Positions 8,458-17,311 of a stretch of 64,000 nt of DNA are shown here, one piece after another. The stretch spans positions 1 through 64,000 of the forward strand of contig NZ_JBDKWG010000149.1 of NCBI RefSeq assembly GCF_040151475.1. Direction: 5' to 3'. Under the pieces are notes generated by a model that worked only from the letters and a program-made list of their open reading frames with translations, did no database searches and was not told where the DNA came from. Every line of letters starts with the position of its first letter. Position 1 is the first letter of the stretch. Origin of the DNA: CAXBNB01 sp040151475 (GTDB taxonomy: Bacteria; Bacteroidota; Bacteroidia; Cytophagales; Cyclobacteriaceae). Both the position numbers and the translations under genes were made by a program.

Positions 8458-9735
8458 TTAAGCTTGAGGAAACTCAGCTACTTCACCTAACTCTTCTTCT
8501 ATTCTTAACAACTGGTTGTATTTAGCCATCCTGTCAGACCTTGACAAAGATCCGGTTTTGATCTGACCAGAGTTTGTTGCTACCGAAATATCAGCGATAG
8601 TAGCATCTTCAGTCTCTCCTGATCTGTGAGATACCACAGCTGTCCATCCTGCCTTATGAGCCATTTCTATAGCATCCAGTGTCTCTGAAAGACTACCAAT
8701 CTGATTCACTTTAATAAGGATAGAATTAGCCGCCTTTTCTTTGATAGCTCTTTTCAAGAACTTCACATTGGTTACCAATAAATCATCACCTACTAACTGA
8801 CATTTGTGACCTATTTTCTCTACCAATATTTTCCATCCATCCCAGTCATTCTCATCCATTCCATCTTCTATACTATCGATAGGATATTTCTCTACCAATT
8901 CAGCCAAATAATCCGCTTGCTCAGCAGATGTCCTTATTTTAGCACCAGCACCTTCAAATTTCGTGTAATCGTATTTTCCATTCACGAAAAATTCAGAAGA
9001 TGCACAATCCATAGCAATGGTCACATCCTTACCAGGCGTATATCCTGCCTTTTCGATAGCTTCCAATACGCTGTTTAAGGCTTCTTCAGTACCACCTGTG
9101 AATGCCGGAGCAAATCCTCCTTCGTCACCTACTGCAGTACTCAGTCCTTTAGCCTTCAAAATAGTTTTAAGATTATGGAATATCTCAGCACCCATTCTTA
9201 ATGCTTCGCTAAATGTAGGTGCTCCTACCGGACGAATCATAAATTCCTGAAATGCGATTGTAGCATCAGAATGTGACCCACCATTGATGATGTTCATCAT
9301 TGGCACAGGTAATGTCCTGGCGTTTACACCACCTATGTATTTAAACAATGGCAATCCCAATTCCTCAGCTGCTGCTTTGGCTACTGCCAATGAAACACCG
9401 AGAATGGCATTTGCTCCTAACTTCGCTTTGTTTGGAGTTCCATCCAATTCGATCATCACCTTGTCGATCAGTCTTTGATCAAATACATCAAGACCAATCA
9501 CTTCAGCAGCAATTTCATCATTTACATTGTCAACTGCTTTCAACACACCTTTTCCAAGATATTTTCCTTTGTCTCCATCCCTCAACTCATGTGCTTCGTG
9601 TTCTCCTGTAGATGCTCCGGAAGGTACAGCTGCTCTTCCAATGAATCCAGCCTCAGTTATCACATCAACTTCTATAGTTGGATTGCCTCTCGAATCCAAT
9701 ATCTGTCGGGCAAATACGCTCTCAATTACACTCAT
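8458..9735 (-). CDS. eno: Enolase
   Basis: Converts 2-phosphoglycerate to phosphoenolpyruvate in glycolysis. The 425-residue protein shows the enolase landmarks: SRGNPTIEVDV and SGASTGEHEA near the N-terminus, MNIINGGSHSD, the metal-binding Asp/Glu residues in AMDCAS, IEDGMDENDWDG and GDDLLVTN, the catalytic Lys in KVNQIGSLSE, and VVSHRSGETED. Its ATG overlaps the carA stop by 4 bases, so the two are probably translationally coupled and transcribed together. The rplQ-carA-eno order is common in Bacteroidota. The gene ends 22 bases before a strong bidirectional terminator. Confidence 0.97.
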   Translation of the reverse strand: MSVIESVFARQILDSRGNPTIEVDVITEAGFIGRAAVPSGASTGEHEAHELRDGDKGKYLGKGVLKAVDNVNDEIAAEVIGLDVFDQRLIDKVMIELDGTPNKAKLGANAILGVSLAVAKAAAEELGLPLFKYIGGVNARTLPVPMMNIINGGSHSDATIAFQEFMIRPVGAPTFSEALRMGAEIFHNLKTILKAKGLSTAVGDEGGFAPAFTGGTEEALNSVLEAIEKAGYTPGKDVTIAMDCASSEFFVNGKYDYTKFEGAGAKIRTSAEQADYLAELVEKYPIDSIEDGMDENDWDGWKILVEKIGHKCQLVGDDLLVTNVKFLKRAIKEKAANSILIKVNQIGSLSETLDAIEMAHKAGWTAVVSHRSGETEDATIADISVATNSGQIKTGSLSRSDRMAKYNQLLRIEEELGEVAEFPQA

Positions 9736-10844
9736 TTTTCTTTATGTTTTTTTATTAAGTTTATAAAATCATCAAATAGATACCTGGAATCATGAGGACC
9801 CGGTGATGCTTCAGGGTGATGCTGAACAGAAAAAGCATTCTTATTATTGATGCTAATTCCAGCTACAGTATCGTCATTTAAATTTATATGGGTCAATGTT
9901 ACCAAATCAGATGCCTCAACTTCTTCTTTACTCACTGCAAATCCGTGGTTTTGAGAAGTGATCTCTGACAGTCCGGTCACCAAATTTTTTACAGGGTGAT
10001 TTAAACCTCTATGCCCGTGATGCATTTTGTAGGTAGAAATACCATTGGCCAAAGCAATCACCTGATGACCAAGACATATTCCAAACAAAGGATAGTTGAT
10101 ATCCAAAATCTTCTTCACTGTCTCTACGGCATAAGGCATGGCCGAAGGGTCTCCGGGACCATTGGAAATAAAATACCCATCAGGATTCCATGCCTGCAAT
10201 TCTTCGAATGTGGTATGAGCAGGAAATACTTTACATATTATATTTCTACTCGTAAAATTGGTAAGAATAGATTTTTTCACTCCCAAATCCAAAACAGCCA
10301 CTTTCCATCCATCATTCTCTTCTCCAAGAATATAAGGAGTATCTACGGTCACTTTAGAAGACAACTCAAGATTTTCCATACTTGGAATCTCTTTCAGCCT
10401 TTGCATCAATTCCTTCTCATCGAATATATCTGACGAAATCACTGCATTCATCGCCCCTTTACTTCTGATGTACCGAACCAGCTTTCTGGAATCAATATCA
10501 GAAATGCCCACAGTGTTGTTTCTGTTCAGGTATTCGTTCAAAGATTCGTCCGCATTGAACCGACTATGAATATCAGAAAACTCATTGACAACCAATCCAT
10601 TGATCTTAGGTTTGTCTGATTCCTGTTCAGCATTTAAAGCACCATAGTTTCCTATGTGAGCTGTGGTATTCACTACAATTTGACCAAAATAAGAAGGATC
10701 AGTGTAGATTTCCTGATAACCCTGCATTCCGGTGTTGAAACAAATTTCACCACCGCTTGTTCCTTTTTTACCTACAGATGTTCCAGTAAAAACTGTACCA
10801 TCTTCCAATAACAAGATGGCCTTTTCTCTAGTTTGATATTTCAT
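9732..10844 (-). CDS. carA: Carbamoyl-phosphate synthase, small (glutaminase) subunit
   Basis: Hydrolyses glutamine and channels ammonia to CarB for carbamoyl phosphate, the precursor of pyrimidines and arginine. The 370-residue protein has the N-terminal CPSase domain (LLLEDGTVFTG; GEICFNTGMQGYQEIYTDPSY) and a C-terminal class-I glutamine amidotransferase domain with the nucleophile in FGICLGHQ and the His-Glu pair in VQHHPEASPGP. carB is not in the window. It overlaps eno by 4 bases. A terminator hairpin separates it from rplQ, so it probably has its own promoter in the 126-base gap, where I could not identify a convincing TAnnTTTG box. Confidence 0.96.
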   Translation of the reverse strand: MKYQTREKAILLLEDGTVFTGTSVGKKGTSGGEICFNTGMQGYQEIYTDPSYFGQIVVNTTAHIGNYGALNAEQESDKPKINGLVVNEFSDIHSRFNADESLNEYLNRNNTVGISDIDSRKLVRYIRSKGAMNAVISSDIFDEKELMQRLKEIPSMENLELSSKVTVDTPYILGEENDGWKVAVLDLGVKKSILTNFTSRNIICKVFPAHTTFEELQAWNPDGYFISNGPGDPSAMPYAVETVKKILDINYPLFGICLGHQVIALANGISTYKMHHGHRGLNHPVKNLVTGLSEITSQNHGFAVSKEEVEASDLVTLTHINLNDDTVAGISINNKNAFSVQHHPEASPGPHDSRYLFDDFINLIKKHKEK

Positions 10845-10961
10845 TAGTTAGTTCAAAATTCACTGTCCTGACAATAAACCGGGGATACTATTTATCCAAT
10901 ACTTAGGTTGAACATCTATCATCCACCAAATTTCAGATGCGAAATTGCACAAATAGTTTTT

Positions 10962-11000
10962 AAACAAAAAATGCCATCCCGATTGTTTCGAGATGGCATC
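10962..11000 (-). terminator. Terminator of the ribosomal block (after rplQ)
   Basis: On the minus strand GATGCCATCTCGA pairs with TCGGGATGGCAT (10971-10999, one mismatch or wobble) and is followed by a T-rich run (complement of 10961-10970). It lies 24 bases after the rplQ stop and separates the r-protein operon from carA. Confidence 0.85.
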
Positions 11001-11023
11001 AATATTTTATTAAGTAGTACCAA

Positions 11024-11668
11024 TTATTCTTGATCCTTTTTTTCTTCTGATTCATCTGATCCCTCAGCTTTCGGAGTTTCTTCAGAAGTTTCTGTTTCAG
11101 TAACTGTTTCTTCTACAACATCCTCTGCCACTTCTACAACCTCAGCCTCAGCTGTTGTTACCACAGCTTCAGTAGTTTCTTCTTCAACTACTACAGCCTC
11201 TTCCACTTTGCTATCTTTTTGAGTAGTGGCTTCAGCAGAGCTTCCTCCTTTACCTCTTCTACTTCTTCTGGTCTTAGTTTTTTCCGGAGCAGCATCTTTC
11301 AACAACAATTCGTTGTAATCTACCAATTCCATAATACACATATCTGCATTGTCTCCCAGACGGTTTCCCATTTTGAAGATTCTTGTATATCCACCTGGTC
11401 TATTGGCCACTTTATCAGCCACCCCACCAAATAGCTCTGTTACAGATTCTTTGTTTTGCAAATATGAAAACACAACTCTTCTAGAATGAGTATCATCACT
11501 TTTGGCCTTCGTTATCAATGGCTCCACATATTTCTTAAGCGCTTTAGCTTTAGCAATAGTGGTTGTGATCCTCTTATGCAAAATCAATGAGGATGCCATA
11601 TTAGAAAGCATTGCTTTTCTATGAGGTGCAGTCCTGCTTAAATGATTAATTTTCTTCCCGTGTCTCAT
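11024..11668 (-). CDS. rplQ: 50S ribosomal protein L17 with long acidic C-terminal tail
   Basis: L17 lies near the peptide exit side of the large subunit. Residues 1-120 are the conserved core (MRHGKKINHLSRTAPHRKAML at the N-terminus and RPGGYTRI). A basic patch follows at about 129-142 (KTKTRRSRRGKGG), then about 70 residues composed almost only of Glu, Val, Thr, Ala and Ser, which do not exist in the E. coli protein. Extended L17 tails occur in this phylum; their role is not established. Last gene of the long r-protein unit, 5 bases downstream of rpoA. Confidence 0.95.
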   Translation of the reverse strand: MRHGKKINHLSRTAPHRKAMLSNMASSLILHKRITTTIAKAKALKKYVEPLITKAKSDDTHSRRVVFSYLQNKESVTELFGGVADKVANRPGGYTRIFKMGNRLGDNADMCIMELVDYNELLLKDAAPEKTKTRRSRRGKGGSSAEATTQKDSKVEEAVVVEEETTEAVVTTAEAEVVEVAEDVVEETVTETETSEETPKAEGSDESEEKKDQE

Positions 11669-11673
11669 TTTTC

Positions 11674-12663
11674 TTAGTCTTCTTCGAGTTTATACTTTGA
11701 CAAGTCCATGCCAAAAGTTAAGTTTTTATCAGCAACCAATTGTTCCAATTCAGCAAGTGACTTTTTACCAAAATTTCTGAATTTCATCATATCTGAAATT
11801 TCCAATCTCACTAAATCACCCAAAGAACGAACATCAGCCGCTTTTAAGCAGTTGTAAGCTCTAACCGAAAGATCCAAATCATTTAAGTTAGTCTTAAGCA
11901 GCTTTCTCATGTGTAGCAATTCTTCATCTACAGCCTCTGGTTCACCTGCATCATGAGAATCCAATATCATAGTCTGATCAGAGAACAACATAAAATGCTG
12001 AATAAGAATATGTGCCGCACCTTTTAAAGCATTTTCAGGATGAATAGAACCATCAGTCTCTATATCAAGAACCAACTGCTCATAATCCGTCTTTTGTTCT
12101 ACCCTTGTATTCTCAATAGAGAATTTCACATTTTTAATTGGTGTAAACACAGCGTCTATTGGAATAAATCCAAATATCTGCTCAGATGGTTTGTTGTCTT
12201 CTGCTGCCACATACCCTCTACCTTTTTCAATTGTAAGCTCTATTTCGAACTTAACGCTCTCGTCAAGGTTAGCTATAACGTGATCAGGGTTAAGTATTTC
12301 AAAAGAAGTAGTAAAATCAGCTATGTCACTAGCCTTAAATTCTTTCTTTCCAGATATGCTTACTACAATTTTACTATCCACCGCATCTGCAACCTTCTTA
12401 AGCCTTACCATTTTCAGGTTCAAAATGATTTCAGAAACATCCTCCACGATACCTTCTATCATAGAAAATTCATGCAATACTCCAGGGATTTTAATACCAG
12501 TAATTGCATAACCTTCCAAAGAAGATAAAAGAATTCTTCTCAATGCATTACCTACTGTAACTCCATATCCTTGTTCAAGTGGTTTGAAGGTGAATAAGCC
12601 ATGAAAATCATCAGCTTTTTCCATTACCACCTTTTCGGGCATTTGAAATGCTAGTATTGACAT
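11674..12663 (-). CDS. rpoA: DNA-directed RNA polymerase alpha subunit
   Basis: Scaffold of RNA polymerase assembly and contact point for activators and upstream DNA. 329 residues. The N-terminal dimerisation and assembly domain (about 1-230) includes GYGVTVGNALRRILLSSLEG, the classical alpha signature. An acidic linker (about 240-255) leads to the alpha-CTD (about 260-320), which has the helix-hairpin-helix SVRAYNCLKAADVRSLGDLV and NFGKKSLAEL. Flanked by rpsD and rplQ as in most bacteria. Confidence 0.97.
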   Translation of the reverse strand: MSILAFQMPEKVVMEKADDFHGLFTFKPLEQGYGVTVGNALRRILLSSLEGYAITGIKIPGVLHEFSMIEGIVEDVSEIILNLKMVRLKKVADAVDSKIVVSISGKKEFKASDIADFTTSFEILNPDHVIANLDESVKFEIELTIEKGRGYVAAEDNKPSEQIFGFIPIDAVFTPIKNVKFSIENTRVEQKTDYEQLVLDIETDGSIHPENALKGAAHILIQHFMLFSDQTMILDSHDAGEPEAVDEELLHMRKLLKTNLNDLDLSVRAYNCLKAADVRSLGDLVRLEISDMMKFRNFGKKSLAELEQLVADKNLTFGMDLSKYKLEED

Positions 12664-12695
12664 AATATTAGAAAAATTTTTAGATTAATTATTTA

Positions 12696-13301
12696 TTACT
12701 TAGAGTAAAGTTCAACTATCAGTTGTTCTTTAATATTCTCTGGAATTTCTTCTCTAGATGGAATGGCAGCAAACTTACCAACCATTTCTGCTTTGTCGAA
12801 TTCTACCCAGCTATACTTACTAGATGACCCGGTTGAAAGACTATCTGCAATTATTTCAAGAGACTTAGACTTTTCTCTAACGGCAATCAGATCACCAACT
12901 TTCAATGAGTATGATGGAATGTTTACCAACTCACCATTTACAGTAATGTGCTTATGCAAAACCAATTGTCTGGCTGCTCTTCTAGAAGGTGCAATACCTA
13001 ATCTAAATACAGTGTTGTCCAGTCTTGCTTCAAGCATTTGAAGCAAAATAGTACCTGTAATACCACTTTTTCTTGATGCATGATCAAACAAGTTGGAAAA
13101 TTGTTTCTCCAAAAGGCCATAAGTATATTTAGCTTTTTGCTTTTCAGCCAACTGTATAGAATATTCAGAAGCCTTTTTTCTTCTTCCTCTTCCATGCTGT
13201 CCCGGAGGATAAGCCTTTTTCTGTAATGTCTTGTCGGGTCCAAAAATCGGGTCGTTAAATCTTCTTGCGATTTTGGTAGTTGGTCCGGTATATCGTGCCA
13301 T
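12696..13301 (-). CDS. rpsD: 30S ribosomal protein S4
   Basis: Primary 16S rRNA-binding protein of the 30S body and, in many bacteria, the translational repressor of the alpha operon. 201 residues. It begins MARYTGPTTKIARRF and has the S4 RNA-binding domain (RLDNTVFRLGIAPSRRAARQ, then HKHITVNGELVNIPSY). No N-terminal cysteine cluster, so it is the zinc-free form. Sits between rpsK and rpoA. Confidence 0.96.
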   Translation of the reverse strand: MARYTGPTTKIARRFNDPIFGPDKTLQKKAYPPGQHGRGRRKKASEYSIQLAEKQKAKYTYGLLEKQFSNLFDHASRKSGITGTILLQMLEARLDNTVFRLGIAPSRRAARQLVLHKHITVNGELVNIPSYSLKVGDLIAVREKSKSLEIIADSLSTGSSSKYSWVEFDKAEMVGKFAAIPSREEIPENIKEQLIVELYSK

Positions 13302-13326
13302 GTTAAATTATAACTCTTAAATGTTA

Positions 13327-13719
13327 TTAAACTCTTCTTCTTTTCGGAGGCCTGCATCCATTATGTGGTAGTGGAGTAACATCTTTAATAACTGTTACAT
13401 CAATACCTGTATTCTGGATTGTTCTAATCGCAGACTCTCTACCTGCTCCAGATCCTTTTACAAACACTTCACATTTTCTCATCCCCAAATCATACGCTTT
13501 TTGAGCACAATCCTGAGCAGCTACCTGAGCAGCATAAGGTGTATTCTTCTTAGAACCTTTAAATCCCATTTTTCCAGCTGATCCCCATGACACTACTTGC
13601 CCTGTCAGGTTAGTCATGGAAATAATAATATTGTTAAAAGAAGCTTTGATATGTGCCTGGCCAATAGCCTCAACCACAACAACTCTTTTTTTACCTTTAT
13701 CTTTTCTTTTTTCTGCCAT
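13327..13719 (-). CDS. rpsK: 30S ribosomal protein S11
   Basis: Platform protein of the 30S subunit that contacts mRNA near the E site. The 130-residue protein has a basic N-terminus, then AHIKASFNNIIISMTNLTG and the C-terminal signature DVTPLPHNGCRPPKRRRV. Normal length. 25 bases upstream of rpsD and 8 bases downstream of rpsM. Confidence 0.96.
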   Translation of the reverse strand: MAEKRKDKGKKRVVVVEAIGQAHIKASFNNIIISMTNLTGQVVSWGSAGKMGFKGSKKNTPYAAQVAAQDCAQKAYDLGMRKCEVFVKGSGAGRESAIRTIQNTGIDVTVIKDVTPLPHNGCRPPKRRRV

Positions 13720-13727
13720 CTCAATTA

Positions 13728-14105
13728 TTATTTAGTAGCAATCTTCTTGTTTGCAACAGTCTTTCTTCTTCCTTTACGCGTACGCGCATTATTTTTGGTA
13801 TGCTGACCTCTTACCGGAAGACCCTTTCTATGTCTCAAACCTCTGTAGCATCCAATATCCAACAATCGCTTTATGTTCAACTGAACCTCAGATTTCAGAA
13901 CACCTTCTACTTTAAAACTTCCAGATATTTCTTTCCTTATGGCATTGGATTCGTCATCATTCCAATCAGATACTTTTTTGTTCACATCAACACCGGCTGC
14001 TGCCAATATCTTTTGAGCTGAACTTTTACCTATTCCAAAAATATAGGTAAGAGCTATCTCACCTCTTTTATGATCCGGAATATCTACTCCTGCAATTCTT
14101 GCCAT
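13728..14105 (-). CDS. rpsM: 30S ribosomal protein S13
   Basis: Head protein of the 30S subunit that contacts the P-site tRNA and the L5 bridge. 125 residues, beginning MARIAGVDIPDHKRGEIALTY, with the helix-two-turn-helix region and the basic tail GLPVRGQHTKNNARTRKGR. Follows rpmJ by 2 bases. Confidence 0.96.
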   Translation of the reverse strand: MARIAGVDIPDHKRGEIALTYIFGIGKSSAQKILAAAGVDVNKKVSDWNDDESNAIRKEISGSFKVEGVLKSEVQLNIKRLLDIGCYRGLRHRKGLPVRGQHTKNNARTRKGRRKTVANKKIATK

Positions 14106-14107
14106 AA

Positions 14108-14224
14108 TTATCCTTGTCTTTGTTTGAACCTAGGGTTCTTTTTGTTAATAACGTAAACCTTCCCGTTTCTGCGAATAACCTTACAGTCAACACTTCGCTT
14201 TTTAACAGATGCTTTAACTTTCAT
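14108..14224 (-). CDS. rpmJ: 50S ribosomal protein L36, zinc-free form
   Basis: A 38-residue frame found by reading the gap between infA and rpsM: it starts MKVKASVKKRSVDCKVIRRN and ends NPRFKQRQG. L36 is the smallest large-subunit protein and binds 23S rRNA near the factor site. Zinc-binding L36 has a C-C-C-H ribbon; here only one Cys (residue 14) remains and the other three ligands are gone, so it is the C-minus type usual in Bacteroidota. Two bases separate it from rpsM and seven from infA. Confidence 0.95.
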   Translation of the reverse strand: MKVKASVKKRSVDCKVIRRNGKVYVINKKNPRFKQRQG

Positions 14225-14231
14225 GTTCTAT

Positions 14232-14450
14232 TTATTTATAGCGATAAACTATTCTACCTTTTGATAAATCATACGGAGACATTTCTAATTTCACCTTGTC
14301 TCCAGGCAATATTTTGATATAGTGCATTCTCATTTTTCCTGATATATGCGCTATAATCTGATGCCCGTTTCCTAACTCAACTCGAAACATTGCATTAGAT
14401 AATGCTTCTACTATTGTCCCATCCTGCTCTATCGATGCTTGTTTAGCCAT
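14232..14450 (-). CDS. infA: Translation initiation factor IF-1
   Basis: IF-1 occupies the 30S A site during initiation. The 72-residue single OB-fold protein reads MAKQASIEQDGTIVEALSNA with MFRVELGNGH, HISGKMRMHYI and GRIVYRYK. It lies directly after secY; the methionine aminopeptidase gene map, often found between secY and infA in related genomes, is absent from this position. Confidence 0.96.
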   Translation of the reverse strand: MAKQASIEQDGTIVEALSNAMFRVELGNGHQIIAHISGKMRMHYIKILPGDKVKLEMSPYDLSKGRIVYRYK

Positions 14451-14463
14451 TGTTTATTATTAT

Positions 14464-15783
14464 TTAAGCAATTGCTACGTTTTGAGATCTTCCTTTAATT
14501 CTGCCTCCCTTCATCATACCTTCGTAATGTCTCATCAACAAATAACTTTCAATTTGTTGTAAAGTATCCAATATTACTCCAACCATGATCAATAATGATG
14601 TCCCTCCGAAAAATTGAGCAAAACTAGAACTTACTCCCGCAATAATTGCAAAGGCAGGCATAATTGCAACCAAAGCTAAAAACAACGATCCTGGGAATGT
14701 AATTTTAGTAAGTACATTGTCTATAAACTCAGAAGTTGATTTTCCAGGCTTAATCCCTGGTATAAATCCACCATTACGCTTCATATCATCAGCTATTTGA
14801 TTTGGATTAACCGAAATAGCTGTATAAAAGAATGTAAATAATATGATCATAATGGCAAATGTCAAATTATATTGCCAAGACTGAAAATTTGAGAAAGTAG
14901 CTCCTATATATTGAGCTACATCACTTGATTCAGCAAAGTAGCTTGCTATCATTGCCGGTAAAAACATCAATGACTGAGCAAATATTATAGGCATTACGCC
15001 TGATGAATTTACTTTTAATGGTATGTATTGCCTCTGTCCTCCATAAACCTTATTACCTACCACTTGTTTCGCATATTGAACAGGTATTCTTCTCACTGCC
15101 TGAGTAAGTAGCACTACTCCCATAACAACAAAGAACAATGCAACAATCTCAATTATAAATATTAATGCCTGGCTCATTCCCCTTGTCATAGCCTCCAGAT
15201 AAATGCTTCCCGGAAACCTGGAAATAATACCAATCATAATAAGCATTGAAATACCATTACCAATACCTTTATCCGTAATTTTCTCTCCCAGCCACATACA
15301 AAATATAGTGCCAGCAGTAAGAATAACTATTGAAGACACAGTAAATAAAGCCCTATTGCCTAGCATAATGGCTTCAGCAGGAATTGTAGCTGTGATATAT
15401 GCACTGCCTTGTGCCAAGGTAATTGCAATTGTTAGTACTCTGGTAATTTGTGTAATCTTTTTCCTACCACTATCCCCTTCTTTCTGCAATTTTTGAAAAT
15501 AAGGAACCGCCACCGTAAGCAACTGCAACACAATTGAAGCAGAAATGTAAGGCATAATACCTAAACCAAAAATTGAAGCTCTTTGGAATGCACCTCCTAA
15601 AAATGTGTTTAATAAACCAAAAATACCACTGGCTTCTGTTTGAAGCTGGTTAGGGTCAACACCTGGAAGTACAATAAAAGAACCTACTCTAAAAATAATC
15701 AGAAATCCTACAGTATTCAGAATCCTTATTCTTAGATCTTCAATTGTAAAAATGTTCTTTATGGTAGTAAAAAATTTTTTCAT
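14464..15783 (-). CDS. secY: Protein translocase subunit SecY
   Basis: Channel subunit of the Sec translocon in the inner membrane. 439 residues with ten predicted transmembrane helices. Recognisable landmarks are the plug-region sequence FGLGIMPYISASIVLQLL (secY signature 1) and the cytoplasmic loop RRIPVQYAKQ, which contacts SecA and ribosomes. It follows rplO in the spc-type order. Its partner secE lies at 39831-40022 in the same block. Confidence 0.96.
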   Translation of the reverse strand: MKKFFTTIKNIFTIEDLRIRILNTVGFLIIFRVGSFIVLPGVDPNQLQTEASGIFGLLNTFLGGAFQRASIFGLGIMPYISASIVLQLLTVAVPYFQKLQKEGDSGRKKITQITRVLTIAITLAQGSAYITATIPAEAIMLGNRALFTVSSIVILTAGTIFCMWLGEKITDKGIGNGISMLIMIGIISRFPGSIYLEAMTRGMSQALIFIIEIVALFFVVMGVVLLTQAVRRIPVQYAKQVVGNKVYGGQRQYIPLKVNSSGVMPIIFAQSLMFLPAMIASYFAESSDVAQYIGATFSNFQSWQYNLTFAIMIILFTFFYTAISVNPNQIADDMKRNGGFIPGIKPGKSTSEFIDNVLTKITFPGSLFLALVAIMPAFAIIAGVSSSFAQFFGGTSLLIMVGVILDTLQQIESYLLMRHYEGMMKGGRIKGRSQNVAIA

Positions 15784-15788
15784 AAATT

Positions 15789-16235
15789 TTATAGAGCTGT
15801 AGCCTTACCTCCTTTACTCTCGATAGCTTCTACAGCTGATTTAGAAAAGTGATGAACTGTGATATCTACGGTCGCTGTTAACTCTCCTCTGCCCAACACT
15901 TTAACAATGTCCTTTTTCCCAGCCAAACCATTTTCTATCAAAGTTTCCATGGTTATTTCTTTCAACTTCAATTTATCAGCAAGTGACTGGATAATATCTA
16001 AATTAATAGGCTTAGTCTCCACTCTATTTGGACTTTTAAAACCAAATTTAGGAACTCTTCTTTGAAGTGGCATTTGGCCTCCTTCAAAACCTTCTTTACG
16101 AGAATAACCTGATCTGGATTGAGCACCTTTGTGACCTTTTGTAGAAGTACCACCTCTACCAGATCCTTGTCCTCTACCAATCCTCTTATTATTTTTTACT
16201 GACCCTTCAGCAGGTTTTAATGTATGTAACTTCAT
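15789..16235 (-). CDS. rplO: 50S ribosomal protein L15
   Basis: Assembly protein of the large subunit. 148 residues; the extended Gly/Arg-rich N-terminus (KRIGRGQGSGRGGTSTKGHK) precedes the conserved globular part with VPKFGFKS. Lies 11 bases after rpmD and 5 bases before secY, in the canonical spc arrangement. Confidence 0.96.
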   Translation of the reverse strand: MKLHTLKPAEGSVKNNKRIGRGQGSGRGGTSTKGHKGAQSRSGYSRKEGFEGGQMPLQRRVPKFGFKSPNRVETKPINLDIIQSLADKLKLKEITMETLIENGLAGKKDIVKVLGRGELTATVDITVHHFSKSAVEAIESKGGKATAL

Positions 16236-16246
16236 TTTCCTATCAA

Positions 16247-16426
16247 TTATTTATTTTCAACAGAAACCAAATGATCGACCTTTTTGATCATTCCCTGAAT
16301 CTGAGGAGTCAATTCTTTTTCTACAGATTTATTAATCCTACCAAGTCCTAAAGCTTTAATAGTCAACTTCTGCCTGCTAGGCCTGTTGATGGTACTCTTG
16401 GTTTGTGTAATTATTACTTTAGCCAT
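16247..16426 (-). CDS. rpmD: 50S ribosomal protein L30
   Basis: A 59-residue ferredoxin-like-fold protein of the large subunit. The start is set at 16426 (MAKVIITQTKSTINRPSRQK), which matches the family; the frame is open to 16477 but those codons overlap the rpsE end. Conserved ALGLGRINKSVE is present. Four bases separate it from rpsE. Confidence 0.95.
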   Translation of the reverse strand: MAKVIITQTKSTINRPSRQKLTIKALGLGRINKSVEKELTPQIQGMIKKVDHLVSVENK

Positions 16427-16430
16427 TTTC

Positions 16431-16949
16431 TTATCCGTTAAAAACTTTAGACAATTCCACTCCTCTTTGCTGTGCAATGCTAAATGGATCTCTCATTTTA
16501 TTTAATGCGTCAAAAGTAGCCTTTACCACGTTGTGCGGATTTGAAGAACCTTTAGATTTTGCAAGTACATCATGTACCCCAGCACTTTCCAAAACAGCAC
16601 GCATCGCACCACCTGCGATAACTCCCGTACCGGGAGCAGCCGGTTTTAACAGCACAAATCCCCCACCAAATTTACCAAGAGATTCATGTGGAACGGTTCC
16701 CTTATGAACAGGCACCCTTACCAAATTTTTCTTAGCATCATCAATCCCTTTGGTAATTGAATCAGTGACTTCATTCGCTTTTCCCAAACCATAGCCAACA
16801 ACACCATTTCCATCTCCAACTACTACTATAGCAGAAAAACTAAACCTTCTACCACCCTTCACAACTTTCGCTACCCTTTTGATAGCGACCACTTTCTCCT
16901 GAAGTTCTATCTCACTTGCCTTAATTGCTTTTATATTTGATTGCGACAT
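16431..16949 (-). CDS. rpsE: 30S ribosomal protein S5
   Basis: Decoding-accuracy protein at the back of the 30S subunit and part of the mRNA entry tunnel. 172 residues: the double-stranded-RNA-binding-like domain (VAKVVKGGRRFSFSAIVVVG, GYGLGKANEV) and the second domain with GGAMRAVLESAGV and GSSNPHNVVKAT. Normal length, between rplR and rpmD. Confidence 0.96.
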   Translation of the reverse strand: MSQSNIKAIKASEIELQEKVVAIKRVAKVVKGGRRFSFSAIVVVGDGNGVVGYGLGKANEVTDSITKGIDDAKKNLVRVPVHKGTVPHESLGKFGGGFVLLKPAAPGTGVIAGGAMRAVLESAGVHDVLAKSKGSSNPHNVVKATFDALNKMRDPFSIAQQRGVELSKVFNG

Positions 16950-16955
16950 AACTTA

Positions 16956-17303
16956 TTAAAATTTAAGGCCTCCTTCTCTAGCACCTTCAGCAAGAGCTTT
17001 TACATTACCATGGTATGGATATCCTCCTCTGTCAAACACAACAGAACTGATACCACTTTCAGCGGCCTTTTCAGCCAATTTTTTTCCTACACTTTTAGAT
17101 GCCTCTATATTTACGGAAGATTGCCCTACTTCAACAGTATTTGTAGCGACGAGCGTACGACCTGTTGCATCATCTATCAATTGAGCATAAATACTTTTGT
17201 TACTTCTATATACTGAGAGTCTAGGTCTATCTGCAGTTCCGCTAATTTTATTACGGATACCTCTGCGTATTCTAAGCCTTCTATTCGTTTTACTTATCGC
17301 CAT
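16956..17303 (-). CDS. rplR: 50S ribosomal protein L18
   Basis: Binds 5S rRNA together with L5 and L25. 115 residues; RRLRIRRGIRNKISGTADRP and the C-terminal DRGGYPYHGNVKALAEGARE are diagnostic. Lies 8 bases after rplF and 6 bases before rpsE. Confidence 0.96.
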   Translation of the reverse strand: MAISKTNRRLRIRRGIRNKISGTADRPRLSVYRSNKSIYAQLIDDATGRTLVATNTVEVGQSSVNIEASKSVGKKLAEKAAESGISSVVFDRGGYPYHGNVKALAEGAREGGLKF

Positions 17304-17311
17304 CTTATTTA

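Noticed and set aside
12040..12528. 162-residue plus-strand frame opposite rpoA
   Set aside because: It lies entirely inside the conserved rpoA coding region and its composition (Tyr, Phe, Asn, Ile rich) is typical of an antisense shadow.
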